A stretch of DNA of 56,754 nt from a virus. The stretch's first letter is position 1. Each line of letters begins with the position of its first letter. Under the pieces are notes generated by a model. The model made no database searches and was not told where the DNA came from. It saw nothing but the letters and a program-made list of their open reading frames with translations. The position numbers and the translations under genes are program-made. The stretch lies in the IMG/VR virus record IMGVR_UViG_3300046656_000441, positions 1 to 56,754 of that record. One strand, written 5' to 3'. Positions 14,496-24,416 of the stretch are shown here, one piece after another.

Positions 14496-14855
14496 ATGGC
14501 AGCTCCCATCTCTTCGTTCGCGGTTCAGGCGGTTAGCACGGGCGCGGCGTCCGATGCGACGCTCGTTGCGGCGGTCACCGGCACGACGCTCTACGTGCAG
14601 AAGCTCCGCGTCAACTTCATCACCGTTGCCAACGGCAAGAAGTCCACGATTCAGGACACGAACAGCTCCCCCAAGGTGCTGGCGGTCGTGAACTCGCTGA
14701 CTGTCGCTGCCGCCATCAACATCGGTGAGCAGATGATTTTCGACTTCGGCAAGCGTGGCTTCAAGTGCACCGCGGACAAAGGTCTGCGGGTCACCGACGA
14801 AGGCAGCGGCTGCGTGGTCAACGTCATCGCGGAAGGCTACAAGGTCATCGCGTAG
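14496..14855 (+). CDS. Probable head decoration or small structural protein (119 aa)
   Basis: This Ala-, Val- and Thr-rich, beta-strand-dominated protein (119 aa) lies between two terminators just after the capsid gene. Such short transcript units after coat genes usually encode abundant head decoration proteins. The second half (DFGKRGFKCTADKGLRVTDE) resembles the small beta-sandwich proteins encoded further right (24063 and 26211). Function is inferred from position. Confidence 0.6.
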   Translation: MAAPISSFAVQAVSTGAASDATLVAAVTGTTLYVQKLRVNFITVANGKKSTIQDTNSSPKVLAVVNSLTVAAAINIGEQMIFDFGKRGFKCTADKGLRVTDEGSGCVVNVIAEGYKVIA

Positions 14856-14869
14856 TTTCGGGTAAGTCC

Positions 14870-14891
14870 GGGGCGCCCTTCGGGGCGCCCC
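14870..14891 (+). terminator. Terminator after the decoration gene
   Basis: GGGGCGCC (14870-14877) pairs with GGCGCCCC (14884-14891) across a short loop. TTCGTCGTTC follows. It lies 15 nt past the stop at 14855. Together with the hairpin at 14426 it isolates gene 14496..14855 as a separate unit. Confidence 0.7.
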
Positions 14892-14970
14892 TTCGTCGTT
14901 CAACTTGATAGGGTGTGGGGGTTGCGTGCCACCCTCACCTAACGACACCCAGCACGCGAGACACATACCA

Positions 14971-15534
14971 ATGGCTACCCCCGACAACCAGACCCCCGCT
15001 CCGAAGACCCCGCCGGCTACCGCTGCGCCCACGACCGCGACACCCACCGTCTCTGTGGACTTGCTCGCCGCTGCCTTCGCACAGGCAATGGGCATCTCCA
15101 ACTCGCAGCTGGCCGAGGCGCTCTCCGCGCTGAAGCCGAAGGAGAAAATCACGCTGGCGAACCGCGTGACGCGCAACCCGATGAACCCGACGAATCGGGC
15201 GCGCAAGTTCCCCGTCAAGTATTACCAGAACTTCACCGAGGTCTACGAGGACGACGTGCTGGATGAGGAGTATGACTTGCTCCTCAAGCTCAAGCCCGGG
15301 TCCTTCATCACCGGCACCAATGGCGAGCCCCTGGTGGAAGTCATCGAAGTGAAGCGTGGCGCACAGCGCGGCATGCACATCCGCTACAACAACAAGACGA
15401 CCGACCAGCGGATGGAGTTCATGGTCAAGTGTGGCGGCTCGATGGCCGAGATGCTGACCAAGTGCATCAAGGAATACGAACGTCATCGCGTCGAAAGCAA
15501 GGCGGCACGGCGCCGCGAACTCGAAGAGGACTAG
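14971..15534 (+). CDS. Structural-region hypothetical protein (187 aa)
   Basis: The protein has a Pro/Thr/Ala-rich N-terminal extension, then a helical segment and a beta-rich domain ([20 protein letters not shown]). It ends in a charged helix rich in Arg and Glu. No family is recognised. The ATG at 14971 is chosen over an upstream frame start because the upstream part has a non-coding look. It is probably a minor virion protein. Confidence 0.6.
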   Translation: MATPDNQTPAPKTPPATAAPTTATPTVSVDLLAAAFAQAMGISNSQLAEALSALKPKEKITLANRVTRNPMNPTNRARKFPVKYYQNFTEVYEDDVLDEEYDLLLKLKPGSFITGTNGEPLVEVIEVKRGAQRGMHIRYNNKTTDQRMEFMVKCGGSMAEMLTKCIKEYERHRVESKAARRRELEED

Positions 15535-15538
15535 ACCC

Positions 15539-15856
15539 ATGCCACTCCTGAAAGGCCACAGCCCCGAAGTCATCGACCAGAACATCCGGGAGATGATTGA
15601 CGCCGGTCACCCCGAGGCACAAGCGGTGGCTGCGGCCTATCGGGAGGCGGGCAAGTCGAAGCGCGGCCACGAGGCGCGCCTCAAGAACACCAAGCACGCG
15701 GCGAAGAGCCCCAATCGACCGGGGCTCCACCCGCATCACCCGTTCAACTCGAAGAAGGCGCCCAACAACCGGCGCCCGGCGGCTCAGACGATGGAGCAAC
15801 CGGCACACATGGACGTCGTCATCTCAGGGTCGCGGACCCCGGTGGTATCGAAGTGA
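15539..15856 (+). CDS. Small conserved phage protein (105 aa)
   Basis: The N-terminus [20 protein letters not shown] followed by [19 protein letters not shown] matches a small motif common in phages (xxxGxSxxxIxxNIxxxxxAGxPxxQAVAIAxxxAGK). The rest is basic and Pro-rich. Members of this group have no known function. It lies 4 nt after the preceding stop and overlaps the next gene by 4 nt. Confidence 0.65.
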   Translation: MPLLKGHSPEVIDQNIREMIDAGHPEAQAVAAAYREAGKSKRGHEARLKNTKHAAKSPNRPGLHPHHPFNSKKAPNNRRPAAQTMEQPAHMDVVISGSRTPVVSK

Positions 15857-16533
15857 CCTTTACAGAAATCGTCAACATGGTCGCGCTCGACCTGAATATC
15901 ACGGACGCGACGTCCATCACCCGGATTGGCACGCATGTGAACCGGCGCTACCGCAAGGTGCTGCGCCGGCTCGGCGTCGAGGTGTTCTCGCGTGTGGAGT
16001 TCGACTTCACGTGCACCCCGAGCACTCAGACCCAGACGGTGGCGGACAACAACGACCCGGTCATCACGCGCATCATCAACATCTTCTACGAGGTGGACGC
16101 GAACACGCGCCCGAGGAAGCTCGAAGAAATCACCTACGATGAGATGAAGGCCAAGGTCCCGACCGAGGACATTCCCATCTACTGGGCGAAGAAGCGCCTC
16201 GGCTCCGACACCGCGACGTTCATGATTGACTCGACCATCCCGGATGGGCTCACCCTGGTCCTGGAGTGCGAGGAGACCAAGAGCACGCTGAGCGGCTCCG
16301 ACGTCCCGAACTTCTTCGAGGAGTTCCACGAGATTCTCGTCATCGGCGCCAAGATTGACGAACTGTTGAAGAAGGACAAGCCGACGCTCGCACGCGTCTT
16401 CAAAGACGAGTTCGATGAGACGCTCAACGAGCTGGCGCTCAAAGCCGTCATCGGCGCCAGCATGGACATCGTCCAGAACAAGCGGGCCTCTCTGCGCCGC
16501 ACGCAGCGCCTCCTGGCGCCGGATGCCGTCTAA
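15853..16533 (+). CDS. Probable head-tail adaptor protein
   Basis: This 226-residue protein is helix-rich at its N-terminus ([33 protein letters not shown]-like segment) and follows the coat genes, where P22-like phages encode the gp4-type adaptor that docks on the portal. Size and order fit; sequence identity to a named family is not claimed. It overlaps both neighbours by 1-4 nt. Confidence 0.6.
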   Translation: MTFTEIVNMVALDLNITDATSITRIGTHVNRRYRKVLRRLGVEVFSRVEFDFTCTPSTQTQTVADNNDPVITRIINIFYEVDANTRPRKLEEITYDEMKAKVPTEDIPIYWAKKRLGSDTATFMIDSTIPDGLTLVLECEETKSTLSGSDVPNFFEEFHEILVIGAKIDELLKKDKPTLARVFKDEFDETLNELALKAVIGASMDIVQNKRASLRRTQRLLAPDAV

Positions 16534-18701
16534 TGGCTGACCCGCGCCCGCTCGTCATCGACACCCTGCGCTACGGCTACGACGACGACACGTCGGCGCA
16601 CGAGCTGCCGGCCGACGCGTGCACGCTCGCACGCAACGTCGAGTTCTGGAACAGCTCGCTGGGTGAGCGCCGCTTCGGCTGCGAGCCGGTGGTGCTGTCC
16701 AGCTCGGGCCTCGACACCGAGACCACCGTGGTCCATGCGGTCGAGTGGTATCCCGATGGGAACCCGCAGCACCCGGAGTGGTTTGTTATCGCCGCGACGC
16801 CTGGGGTGAGCTACAAGATTGCGAAGCGCAGCTATCTGGGTGTGTGGACCGCGGTCACCGCCGCGGATGCCATCGTCACGACCGAGCCGAACATCTATCG
16901 CATCCACAGCGCCAGCGTGAACGGCAAACTGTTCGTCGCCTACCCGAGTGCCGTGGACCGGCTCCATGTGTGGGACGGCACCACGTTCCGTCGCGCCGGC
17001 CTGGGGCAACCCGTGGCCGCGCCGACTGCGGTCACCACCGGGAGCGGCACCTATAGCGGCACGCGGTTCTTCCGCATCCGCTACGTCATCCAGGATGGCG
17101 ACGGCAACGTGCTGGTGCGTGGCGAACCGAGCGACTCCTACACCTTCTATCCGCCCGGGACCGGGGCCGGCGCGCTCATCACGCGCCCCGCGCTGCTGGG
17201 CGAAGGAGAGACCCATTGGGAGGTCGAGGCCAGCGACAACGACACCGACTACTACATGATTGCGACGGTGGTGGCGGCGACGACAACCTACACCGACACC
17301 ATCTCGGGGCCAAACACGATTCCGACGATTCCGACCACCGTGACAGCCCCGGCCGGCTACGTCTTGCTGAGCAACCGCGCCCAAGCCTTGAACATCACGG
17401 GGACGGTGAGCAACGGGACGTATAGCGACGGCACCACGTTCTATGCGCGCGGCTGGGTCATGTATACCAGTGCGGGCGTCTACGTGCCGGCGGCAAGCTG
17501 GAGCGCACACAACCCACCGCTGACGGGCGACGTCACGTTTGCCTCACAGGATGTGGCGACGGTGCTCGAAGGCAGCGTCGGCCAGGGTTCCTCCTACGCC
17601 GACAACGGCGAACTGAGCGAGGACATCGGCACCTATTTGACGCAGCCGAGCGCGGTCTACCTGGCTGCGGTCGATGACCGGCTGGTGCTGGGCTCGAACT
17701 TCGATGACGAGACCCGGATGTCGAGCGTCTACTGGACCCCGGTTCATCGGGACCCGGGTAAGGGGAACGACGAGCGGCTCCCGCTGACCGTCGACAACAA
17801 CCTCGACCTGGACAATGGCGCGGGCGGCGTGCTCACCGGCATCATCCCGGGCATCAACGGCGCCTGGTATGCGCTGAAGTATCAGCGCATTTACAAGATG
17901 AACCCGACGCACAACCTGACGGATGCCTACAAGGCGCTCACCGTCAGCACGAACCGTGGCGCCATCGACGGCAGCACGTTCTCGGGCGTCGACCAGAACG
18001 GCGCGGCGTGCTTCTTCTTTGCGGACCCGCATGTGGGACCGTTCATGGTGGGCGCCGCCGGCATGCTCCAGATGTATGGACTGCTCGTCACCTGGAGGCG
18101 CGTCAACCTCGCCGCCACGAAGATTGTGTGCCGCGGCGTCTACTACCCGCACAAGAAGCAGGCGCACTGGTGGCTTGCGGTCGATGGGGAAAATTCGCCC
18201 AACTTCAAGATTGTCAACCAGGTCAGCGAACTGACGGAAGCTGATGGGGGCTTGAAGCGCGGCTGGTCCCTGTGGGATGGGCGCATCACCGAAGCAATGT
18301 GCGCCTCAGTCATGAGCGAAACCACCACCGAGGACTCGAACACGTTCCTGCGGACCTATCCGTTCATCGGGCTCGACGCAGGCGACTTGCTGCAGCGTTG
18401 CGACACCGATGTCATCACCGACGCCGGGGTGAGCTACGTGGCACGCATCCGCACGCGTCCCTTCATCTCGGCTGGGCTCATCGCTCGCTTCGGGGTGATG
18501 GTGGCGGCGCTGCTCGCCTCCAAGGCGGCAGACACCAGCATCGAGGTGTTCCTCATTCGCGACATGGGGCAGGAGACCACCGCAGGGGTGACCGTCGACT
18601 GCTCGGACCCGGCGACCGTCGAGCAAGTCGTGCGCGACATGGACGACCTGGTGCTGAGTGAGTGCCGCACGGTGCAAGTGGAGTTCGGAGACCCTGACTA
18701 A
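16533..18701 (+). CDS. Probable tail hub/nozzle structural protein (722 aa)
   Basis: This large protein is almost entirely beta-rich with repeated Thr/Gly/Tyr segments. It follows the adaptor and precedes the fibre genes, matching the place of the podovirus tail nozzle (P22 gp10 or T7 gp12-like). Sequence features such as WYPDGNPQHPEWFV and the internal segments fit propeller-like nozzle proteins. No enzyme motif is seen. Confidence 0.6.
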   Translation: MADPRPLVIDTLRYGYDDDTSAHELPADACTLARNVEFWNSSLGERRFGCEPVVLSSSGLDTETTVVHAVEWYPDGNPQHPEWFVIAATPGVSYKIAKRSYLGVWTAVTAADAIVTTEPNIYRIHSASVNGKLFVAYPSAVDRLHVWDGTTFRRAGLGQPVAAPTAVTTGSGTYSGTRFFRIRYVIQDGDGNVLVRGEPSDSYTFYPPGTGAGALITRPALLGEGETHWEVEASDNDTDYYMIATVVAATTTYTDTISGPNTIPTIPTTVTAPAGYVLLSNRAQALNITGTVSNGTYSDGTTFYARGWVMYTSAGVYVPAASWSAHNPPLTGDVTFASQDVATVLEGSVGQGSSYADNGELSEDIGTYLTQPSAVYLAAVDDRLVLGSNFDDETRMSSVYWTPVHRDPGKGNDERLPLTVDNNLDLDNGAGGVLTGIIPGINGAWYALKYQRIYKMNPTHNLTDAYKALTVSTNRGAIDGSTFSGVDQNGAACFFFADPHVGPFMVGAAGMLQMYGLLVTWRRVNLAATKIVCRGVYYPHKKQAHWWLAVDGENSPNFKIVNQVSELTEADGGLKRGWSLWDGRITEAMCASVMSETTTEDSNTFLRTYPFIGLDAGDLLQRCDTDVITDAGVSYVARIRTRPFISAGLIARFGVMVAALLASKAADTSIEVFLIRDMGQETTAGVTVDCSDPATVEQVVRDMDDLVLSECRTVQVEFGDPD

Positions 18702-19288
18702 TGTCTGTGATTATGTCGGTCCACATCAGTGGACTGAACACCCAGCTCCAGTTCGACTCGTCAGTCGCGTTGGCCTATGGAACCACCGCGGCGGCGTCGA
18801 CCACGACAGCCACCCACGGGGCATTGAGCTTCGACCGACCGCTCGGGTCCACGCCTCCGCTGGTGTCGTGGTTCTCGCAGCAGCGCATCAGCATCGATGT
18901 GAGCGCGGCGCCCGCGCTGACGCTCCCTGTGGTGCTGAGTGGCGACGGAGCCGGGACCTACTCACTTCCTGTGCCCGAGGCGCAAGCGCTGACCACCGGC
19001 AAGAACACGGCGCTGCCCATCACGCTCACGGTCACCGGAGGCACGACACCGGACGCCACGGCGTATATCACCTCAAGTCCCTCACATGGGGCGCTCACGG
19101 GCACCGCGCCCGCCTTGACGTATACCCCGAGCACCGGCTTCGTGGGTCAGGACTCCTTCACGTTCTACATCGACAACGGCGACGTGAACTCGATTTCGGT
19201 GACCGTGACTATCGATGTGACCGAGCTGCCCGGGCAGTGGCAAGTGAACCGGATTGACTTGCGCATCACTGAAGAGGAATCGCAGTAA
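18701..19288 (+). CDS. Virion protein with Ig/cadherin-like domain
   Basis: Residues about 105-170 contain TPDATAYITSSPSHGALTG, LTYTPSTGFVGQDSFTFYI and VTVTIDVTE. This is the pattern of bacterial Ig/cadherin-like repeats that decorate phage surfaces and bind cell-surface glycans. The C-terminus GQWQVNRIDLRITEEESQ resembles that of the next protein (GQWRVFRFDMRPASEASQ). It overlaps both neighbours by one base. Confidence 0.7.
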   Translation: MSVIMSVHISGLNTQLQFDSSVALAYGTTAAASTTTATHGALSFDRPLGSTPPLVSWFSQQRISIDVSAAPALTLPVVLSGDGAGTYSLPVPEAQALTTGKNTALPITLTVTGGTTPDATAYITSSPSHGALTGTAPALTYTPSTGFVGQDSFTFYIDNGDVNSISVTVTIDVTELPGQWQVNRIDLRITEEESQ

Positions 19289-21864
19289 TGGCGCGCATTA
19301 ACTACTGGAACGGCTCGGCCCAGCTGTTTGAAATCTCCGCACCTACGGGCAGCGGGATGCGCCACCAGGGCATCAATCCCACGAGCGACTTCTTCGTCAA
19401 GTTCGGGGCACTCGCGCGCCGGTCCACGTCCGACGTGGGCACGATGCGTTACAACCCGACCGACGTGACCGCCACGACGGCCAAGAACGAACTGTATGGG
19501 CGCTTCCACTTCAGACCGCTGACGACCCCGGCGTCCTCGGCGCGCATCGTCACGGTTGACTGGACCGGCGGCGCCACACATGATGCGCTGCGCGTCTCAC
19601 TGACCACGAGCAACACGCTGATTTTCGCGGTGTGGAACGGCTCCTCCCACGTGACGGCGTTCACGTCCTCGGCGCTCGTGAATGGCACCGACTATCGCAT
19701 CGAGTATCACTGGAAGTTCGTTGCGGCCGGCTCCACTACGTTCACCCTCGATGTGAAGGTGGACGGGGTCTCGCTCGGCGCGACCAGCACCCAGACCTAC
19801 GCGGGTGTGACCATCGGGAGCAACTCGACGGTGTTCGGTGAGAACGGCGGCGTCGCCTGTTACTACAACATCGCGGAAGTCGGCTTCGATGACGCCGCGT
19901 TCCTGGGCGACACGCGCACCTCGCATGTGCCGCTCTCGGGCGCCGGCAACTACGACCAGTGGACGACGGACGCGAATCGCAGCTATCTCGGGATGTCGGA
20001 CCATCCGATGACCGAGAACAGCGGCACGCCGCCGGGCACCTACGCAACGGCGACCAGTGGGAACATCGTCAGCTGGACGCTCCAGTCGTTCGCCTCGCTG
20101 GGCATCACGGGCAACATCAAGTGCATGAAGGTGCACTGGTATAAGAACAACGGCACCGCGATGCAGGTGCTCGTGCGCCGCAACGGCTCGGACACGCTCT
20201 ACACGCCTGCGGGGCTCTCGGGCAACTTCGACAGCCTGATGCTCGACACCACCGGGTGGGTGTATACCGACACCATCGAGGTGGGCTTCAAGTGCACGGC
20301 CGCGGCCACGCAGCGTGTTGCGAGCTGCGGGGTGTATATCGAGCACGACACCGCGGACCCGGGCGCGCCCACCGGCAACATGAAGGTGCTCTCGGGCACC
20401 TATAGCGGAACCGGACTCCCCCAGGCTATCAGCTTTGGCGACTCCGACGTCACGCTGCTCCAGCCCGACTTCATCAGCTTCGTGCGCACCGACCTGAACG
20501 CACAGATGACTTGGTGGTGGGATTCAAAGAACGCCACGCGTAAGAATCACAACTCGGACGACTCGCAAACGTTCGTGATTCCGGTGGCCGGGGGCTTCCA
20601 GATTAACGGACCCCAGGCATCGGTGAACACCGCGGGCGGCACCTACAGCTACGTGGCGTTCTTCGACCCGAACAATCGCGGCTCGGAGCGCGGCGGCTGG
20701 GCGGCTGAGACAGTTGTCGACAACCTGGATGTGTCGATGCGCAACACCTCGTTTGCCATCGAGTCGATGATTGCCGAACACGAGATGTTCAACGCCACAC
20801 TCAAGTCGAACACCTACTTCCGGGGTCCCGGAATGTCGGGCGACCAGAGCGATGCGCTGAACCTCGGCACCGTTAGCTTCAAGGCCGATGGTGTGCAGAG
20901 CATCGGCACCGGCACGTTCCAAGCGGGCACCACGCTCAACTACACGCAGCCAGGGTCAAACTACATCGCGTTCCGCACGACCCAGTTCGGCTCGAAGAAA
21001 CTGTTCGACACCGATACGTTCACCGGCAACGGCGGCGGCGCGCGCACCATTACCGTGGACCTGGGTGGGCTCACGCCATCGTTCGTGCTGCTCGCGACCA
21101 ACCAGGCGGTTGGCCGTCTCATCTGGCAGGGCGGCGTCTGCAAGAACATCAGCACCGGAGGCATCACCGCGGCCGGTGTGACCGCGGTTGGTGTCAACAG
21201 TTTCACGGTGGCCTCTGCGTATAACACAAACACCGCGATTTACTCGTTCCTGGTGTTCGCGAACGGGCTGGACCTCGACCCGGGGACCTTTGGGGTGACC
21301 CTGGTGACCGCGGCGAGCGGCCCCATTGTGGGCGGCGACTCGGTCACCGTCACGGGCGTGGGCTTCGAGTCGGGCGGGACCTTCAGCTTCGGGGGGAGCG
21401 CGCCCACCTCGGTCAACATCCTGAGCAGCACCTCGGCCACGATGGTGACGCCGGCTCACAGTGTCGGCCCGGTGGTGGTGACCTATACGTCACCGCTGTC
21501 GATTGTCGGGAGCCTGACGGGGACGTTCACCTATCTCAACCCGACCATCACGCTCATCGACCCGAACAGCGGGCCGATTGCCGGCGGGACCGCGTTCACC
21601 ATCACCGGGACCGTGTTCGAAGTTGGCGTGCTCGTCTACTTCGACGGCGTGCTGGCGACGTCTATTGTGCGCGTGAGCGACACGACCATCACTGGCGTAA
21701 CCCCGGCACATGCGGTAGGATTGGTAGACGTCCTGGTGCTCAACCCTGACACCACCAGCGTGACCGCGAGCGGCGGCTTCCAGTATGTGGCGCCGCACAG
21801 CTCAGTCGGTCAGTGGCGCGTGTTCCGGTTTGACATGCGCCCGGCGTCGGAGGCTTCCCAGTGA
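19288..21864 (+). CDS. Tail fibre/decoration protein with IPT/TIG domains (858 aa)
   Basis: The first 650 residues are beta-rich, with concanavalin-like stretches (ATHDALRVSLTTSNTLIFAV; GTDYRIEYHWKFVAAG). The last 190 residues hold two IPT/TIG immunoglobulin-like repeats, each running from GPIVGGDSVTVTGVGF or GPIAGGTAFTITGTVF to a TPAH motif. Such proteins usually adsorb to the host surface. The C-terminal 18 residues resemble those of the preceding protein. The gene overlaps the next by 4 nt. Confidence 0.75.
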   Translation: MARINYWNGSAQLFEISAPTGSGMRHQGINPTSDFFVKFGALARRSTSDVGTMRYNPTDVTATTAKNELYGRFHFRPLTTPASSARIVTVDWTGGATHDALRVSLTTSNTLIFAVWNGSSHVTAFTSSALVNGTDYRIEYHWKFVAAGSTTFTLDVKVDGVSLGATSTQTYAGVTIGSNSTVFGENGGVACYYNIAEVGFDDAAFLGDTRTSHVPLSGAGNYDQWTTDANRSYLGMSDHPMTENSGTPPGTYATATSGNIVSWTLQSFASLGITGNIKCMKVHWYKNNGTAMQVLVRRNGSDTLYTPAGLSGNFDSLMLDTTGWVYTDTIEVGFKCTAAATQRVASCGVYIEHDTADPGAPTGNMKVLSGTYSGTGLPQAISFGDSDVTLLQPDFISFVRTDLNAQMTWWWDSKNATRKNHNSDDSQTFVIPVAGGFQINGPQASVNTAGGTYSYVAFFDPNNRGSERGGWAAETVVDNLDVSMRNTSFAIESMIAEHEMFNATLKSNTYFRGPGMSGDQSDALNLGTVSFKADGVQSIGTGTFQAGTTLNYTQPGSNYIAFRTTQFGSKKLFDTDTFTGNGGGARTITVDLGGLTPSFVLLATNQAVGRLIWQGGVCKNISTGGITAAGVTAVGVNSFTVASAYNTNTAIYSFLVFANGLDLDPGTFGVTLVTAASGPIVGGDSVTVTGVGFESGGTFSFGGSAPTSVNILSSTSATMVTPAHSVGPVVVTYTSPLSIVGSLTGTFTYLNPTITLIDPNSGPIAGGTAFTITGTVFEVGVLVYFDGVLATSIVRVSDTTITGVTPAHAVGLVDVLVLNPDTTSVTASGGFQYVAPHSSVGQWRVFRFDMRPASEASQ

Positions 21865-23606
21865 TTTCTCTCCGTAAGTTCCTCGGCGGCTCATGGGAAA
21901 CCGTGCGCGACTACCTCCAGAGCGACCTGGAGGCCATCGAGACGAGCTTCAACACCCTGGTGGCGAACTCGTTCAACGACGACGGGACCATTGCCCCGAG
22001 CGCCTTCCCCGGGGAGTCCGACGCCGCCACGCGCTACATCGCGAACACCGGCACCAACCACGCCCCGAAGTGGGACCAGGTCGAGCTGAGCAACGGTGTC
22101 AAGGGTCGACTGCCCTTTGCAAATCTCGTGCCAGCGTCACGCGGAGGCGTCCTGGTGGGGCGCCAGAACAACATCCGGGGCGATTTTGGCGAGATTTACC
22201 TCGGAGCAGGTTTGCGCATGTCGGGCAACGTGCTGGAGGCAGTTCCGGCGCCGCCGGCAGCGTCCCCCGAAGAGAACTTCGCGACCGGGGGGATTCCTGG
22301 GCCGATGGGTCCGCAGGGGCCAGCGGGACCGATGGGACCCCCGGGACGGGATGGGATGGACGGTGGCGGCGGCGACTGGTCCATGTCGAGCGTCAGCTCG
22401 GAGGGGAACATCTTCACCCCGGGCAGCGTTATCTTTGCCGGCGCCAGTGGCATCCTCGCCCAGGACAACGCGGGCCTCTTCTGGGACGACACGAACAACA
22501 TACTGACGGTGGCCTCGGCGTCGGCGCTCGCCGCAGTCGAGACCGATGGCCTGGTGCTGTCCAATGCGACCGCGGCGACCGGTGGGGTGCTCGTCCAGAT
22601 GCCGCCGCGCCTCAAGTTCGCCGGGTCCGCGTGGAACGGCGCGACTGCCGACGCGATGACGGCATACCTGGAATGGTTGCCCCAGTCGGGCACCACGCGC
22701 GGCCAAATCAAGTTCGGCGTGCAGCGCAACGGCGCCTCGACCACCTATCCGGTTATCATCGACTCCAACCCCACCTCGGGTGCGGCCATTCTGACGCTGT
22801 CCTCGCCGGGCGCGTTTCGTGGCGGCGACGGCAGTGCAGCTTCTCCCGTGTTCGGCTTCGTCAACAGTGGCGGTGGGAGCGCCATCGGCTTCTGGACGCC
22901 GGCCGCGAACGACATGGACCTGGTGTGCGGCGGGGCCAACCAGATTCTCTGGGGCGCCTCGCTCTGGCGCAACAGCGCAAACCTGCTGATGGGCTGGTCA
23001 AGCAACGCCGACCCGAACAATGCAGTGGCGGATACGGCGTTCATTCGCCAGGCCGCAGCGAAAATCAAGTTCTACAACAAGCCCGAGACGACACCGGACG
23101 CCGGCTTCACGCTCGACTTCTCGGTGGACTCTGTGGCTCGCTTCCGCGACCGTGCGGACTCCACCGATGTGGTCGTCAAGGGCGCCGGCTACGCGTTCCC
23201 CGGGACCCAGATTGCCTCGGCCGATGCCAACACCCTGGATGACTACGAGGAAGGCACCTGGACGCCATCCGATGGGAGCGGCGCCGCATTGAGCTTCGCC
23301 GGGGTGAACGCCACCTATGTGAAAGTCGGCCAGGCGGTGCACGTGAGTTTCCAGTTCACGTTCCCGGCCACGGCCAGCGGCGCCGCGATTGTCATCGCCG
23401 GGCTCCCGTTCGCCGTCGAGAACTCGGGCGTCAGCGACTGGGGCGGCGCCTTCACCTACACCACACTGGCGCAAAGCAACACGCTACTCGCGGTCAACAA
23501 CTCGACCACATTCGCCGTTTTCACCAACGCTGGCGTCGGCGTCACGAATGCCGCTTACACCGGCCAGGTGTTCAACGGCTTCCTCGTTTACCGCGCCGCA
23601 GCCTAG
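21861..23606 (+). CDS. Tail fibre with collagen-like segment
   Basis: This 581-residue protein has an N-terminal virion-attachment-like region and a short collagen-like Gly-X-Y run at about residues 143-166 (beginning GIPGPMGPQGPAGPMG). Its long Gly/Ser/Ala-rich beta region ends with the fibre-typical DDYEEGTWTPSDGSG and a trimerising C-terminal domain. It is probably the main receptor-binding fibre. Collagen-like repeats in fibres support trimer formation. Confidence 0.75.
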   Translation: MISLRKFLGGSWETVRDYLQSDLEAIETSFNTLVANSFNDDGTIAPSAFPGESDAATRYIANTGTNHAPKWDQVELSNGVKGRLPFANLVPASRGGVLVGRQNNIRGDFGEIYLGAGLRMSGNVLEAVPAPPAASPEENFATGGIPGPMGPQGPAGPMGPPGRDGMDGGGGDWSMSSVSSEGNIFTPGSVIFAGASGILAQDNAGLFWDDTNNILTVASASALAAVETDGLVLSNATAATGGVLVQMPPRLKFAGSAWNGATADAMTAYLEWLPQSGTTRGQIKFGVQRNGASTTYPVIIDSNPTSGAAILTLSSPGAFRGGDGSAASPVFGFVNSGGGSAIGFWTPAANDMDLVCGGANQILWGASLWRNSANLLMGWSSNADPNNAVADTAFIRQAAAKIKFYNKPETTPDAGFTLDFSVDSVARFRDRADSTDVVVKGAGYAFPGTQIASADANTLDDYEEGTWTPSDGSGAALSFAGVNATYVKVGQAVHVSFQFTFPATASGAAIVIAGLPFAVENSGVSDWGGAFTYTTLAQSNTLLAVNNSTTFAVFTNAGVGVTNAAYTGQVFNGFLVYRAAA

Positions 23607-23614
23607 AGGAGCAC

Positions 23615-23869
23615 ATGGCACTTAGCAAGCGACAGGAGTTCGGGAAAATCGAGGTGCTGCCAGACGGGCAAATCCAGCTCCGCGAGGACCGTGTTATCGA
23701 GGAGGACGGCGTCGAGGTAGCTCGAACCTATCGGCGCTCGGTGCTCGAACCCTCGGCCACGCTTCCGACCATCGACCCTCGGGTGCGCGCTATCGCCAAC
23801 GCCATCTGGACGCCGACCGTAGTCGCCGCCTATCTCGCCAAGAAGGCAGAGCCCATTCAGCTTCCGTAG
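23615..23869 (+). CDS. Small conserved tail-region protein (84 aa)
   Basis: The protein starts MALSKRQEFGKIEVLPDGQI, then has charged beta strands (REDRVIEEDGVEVARTYRRS), the pattern of small proteins found beside fibre genes in many phages. Function is unknown; a fibre chaperone or connector is possible. GGAG precedes the ATG. Confidence 0.6.
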   Translation: MALSKRQEFGKIEVLPDGQIQLREDRVIEEDGVEVARTYRRSVLEPSATLPTIDPRVRAIANAIWTPTVVAAYLAKKAEPIQLP

Positions 23870-23876
23870 GGGACAC

Positions 23877-24041
23877 ATGACACTCGAACAGCTCATCGAG
23901 GACATCAAACAGCTGACCGCGCAGCGCGACCAGCTCATTGGGCAGACGAACCAAATCATCGGTGCGCTCCGCTACGCCCAGGGGCTCAGGGAGCAGATGG
24001 AGCACCCCGCGGACGTTGCAAAAACCGAGCCAACCACGTAA
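23877..24041 (+). CDS. 54-aa coiled-coil peptide
   Basis: An ATG at 23877 opens MTLEQLIEDIKQLTAQRDQL and continues with a regular heptad pattern to a short acidic tail, giving a 54-residue coiled-coil protein. The start region (GGGACACATGACAC) is nearly identical to that of the Acb2-like gene at 10829. Function is unknown; oligomerising or chaperone roles are possible. Confidence 0.6.
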   Translation: MTLEQLIEDIKQLTAQRDQLIGQTNQIIGALRYAQGLREQMEHPADVAKTEPTT

Positions 24042-24062
24042 ACTATCCGGTAGGAGTCAGGA

Positions 24063-24416
24063 ATGCCGTCAACACCGAAACGCATCGCCGGCCCCGCATT
24101 CATTGCGGCGTCCGCGACCAACATCTACACGCCTCCGGCGTCGACCATTCTGACGCTGATTCGTGGTATCCACGTCACCAACAAGGACACGGTTCCCCGG
24201 ACGTTCACCCTGTATGTGGGCGCCACGGGCGGCTCCGCCTCCGGCACCGAGCTGATTGCCTCGAAGGTGCTCCAGGCGGGCGAGAGCTACGACTGGTATG
24301 CGCCGGCCAGCGGGCTCCTGATGAAGTCGACCGACTTCTTGACGGGCATCGCGTCGAGCGCCTCGACGTGTGTCATCACCGTGATGGGCGAGACCTACAC
24401 CGACATCTCGGCGTAG
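24063..24416 (+). CDS. Small beta-sandwich virion protein (117 aa)
   Basis: The protein starts MPSTPKRIAGPAFIAASATN, with Thr/Val-rich strands and a GESYDWYAPASGLLM segment. Its layout matches the N-terminal halves of the proteins at 26211 and 26886, which add IPT/TIG domains, so these may be virion-surface paralogues. TAGGAG precedes the ATG. A promoter follows the gene. Confidence 0.6.
   Translation: MPSTPKRIAGPAFIAASATNIYTPPASTILTLIRGIHVTNKDTVPRTFTLYVGATGGSASGTELIASKVLQAGESYDWYAPASGLLMKSTDFLTGIASSASTCVITVMGETYTDISA

Noticed and set aside
22118-22133. Exact sigma-54 consensus on the minus strand inside the fibre gene
   Set aside because: It faces against the operon with no gene downstream in that direction. 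I count it in the frequency argument but not as a promoter. The match at 25155-25169 on the plus strand is also in mid-gene and is not annotated.
21861-23606. Diversity-generating retroelement acting on the fibre gene
   Set aside because: No reverse-transcriptase frame (YxDD motif) and no template repeat of the fibre 3' end were seen.
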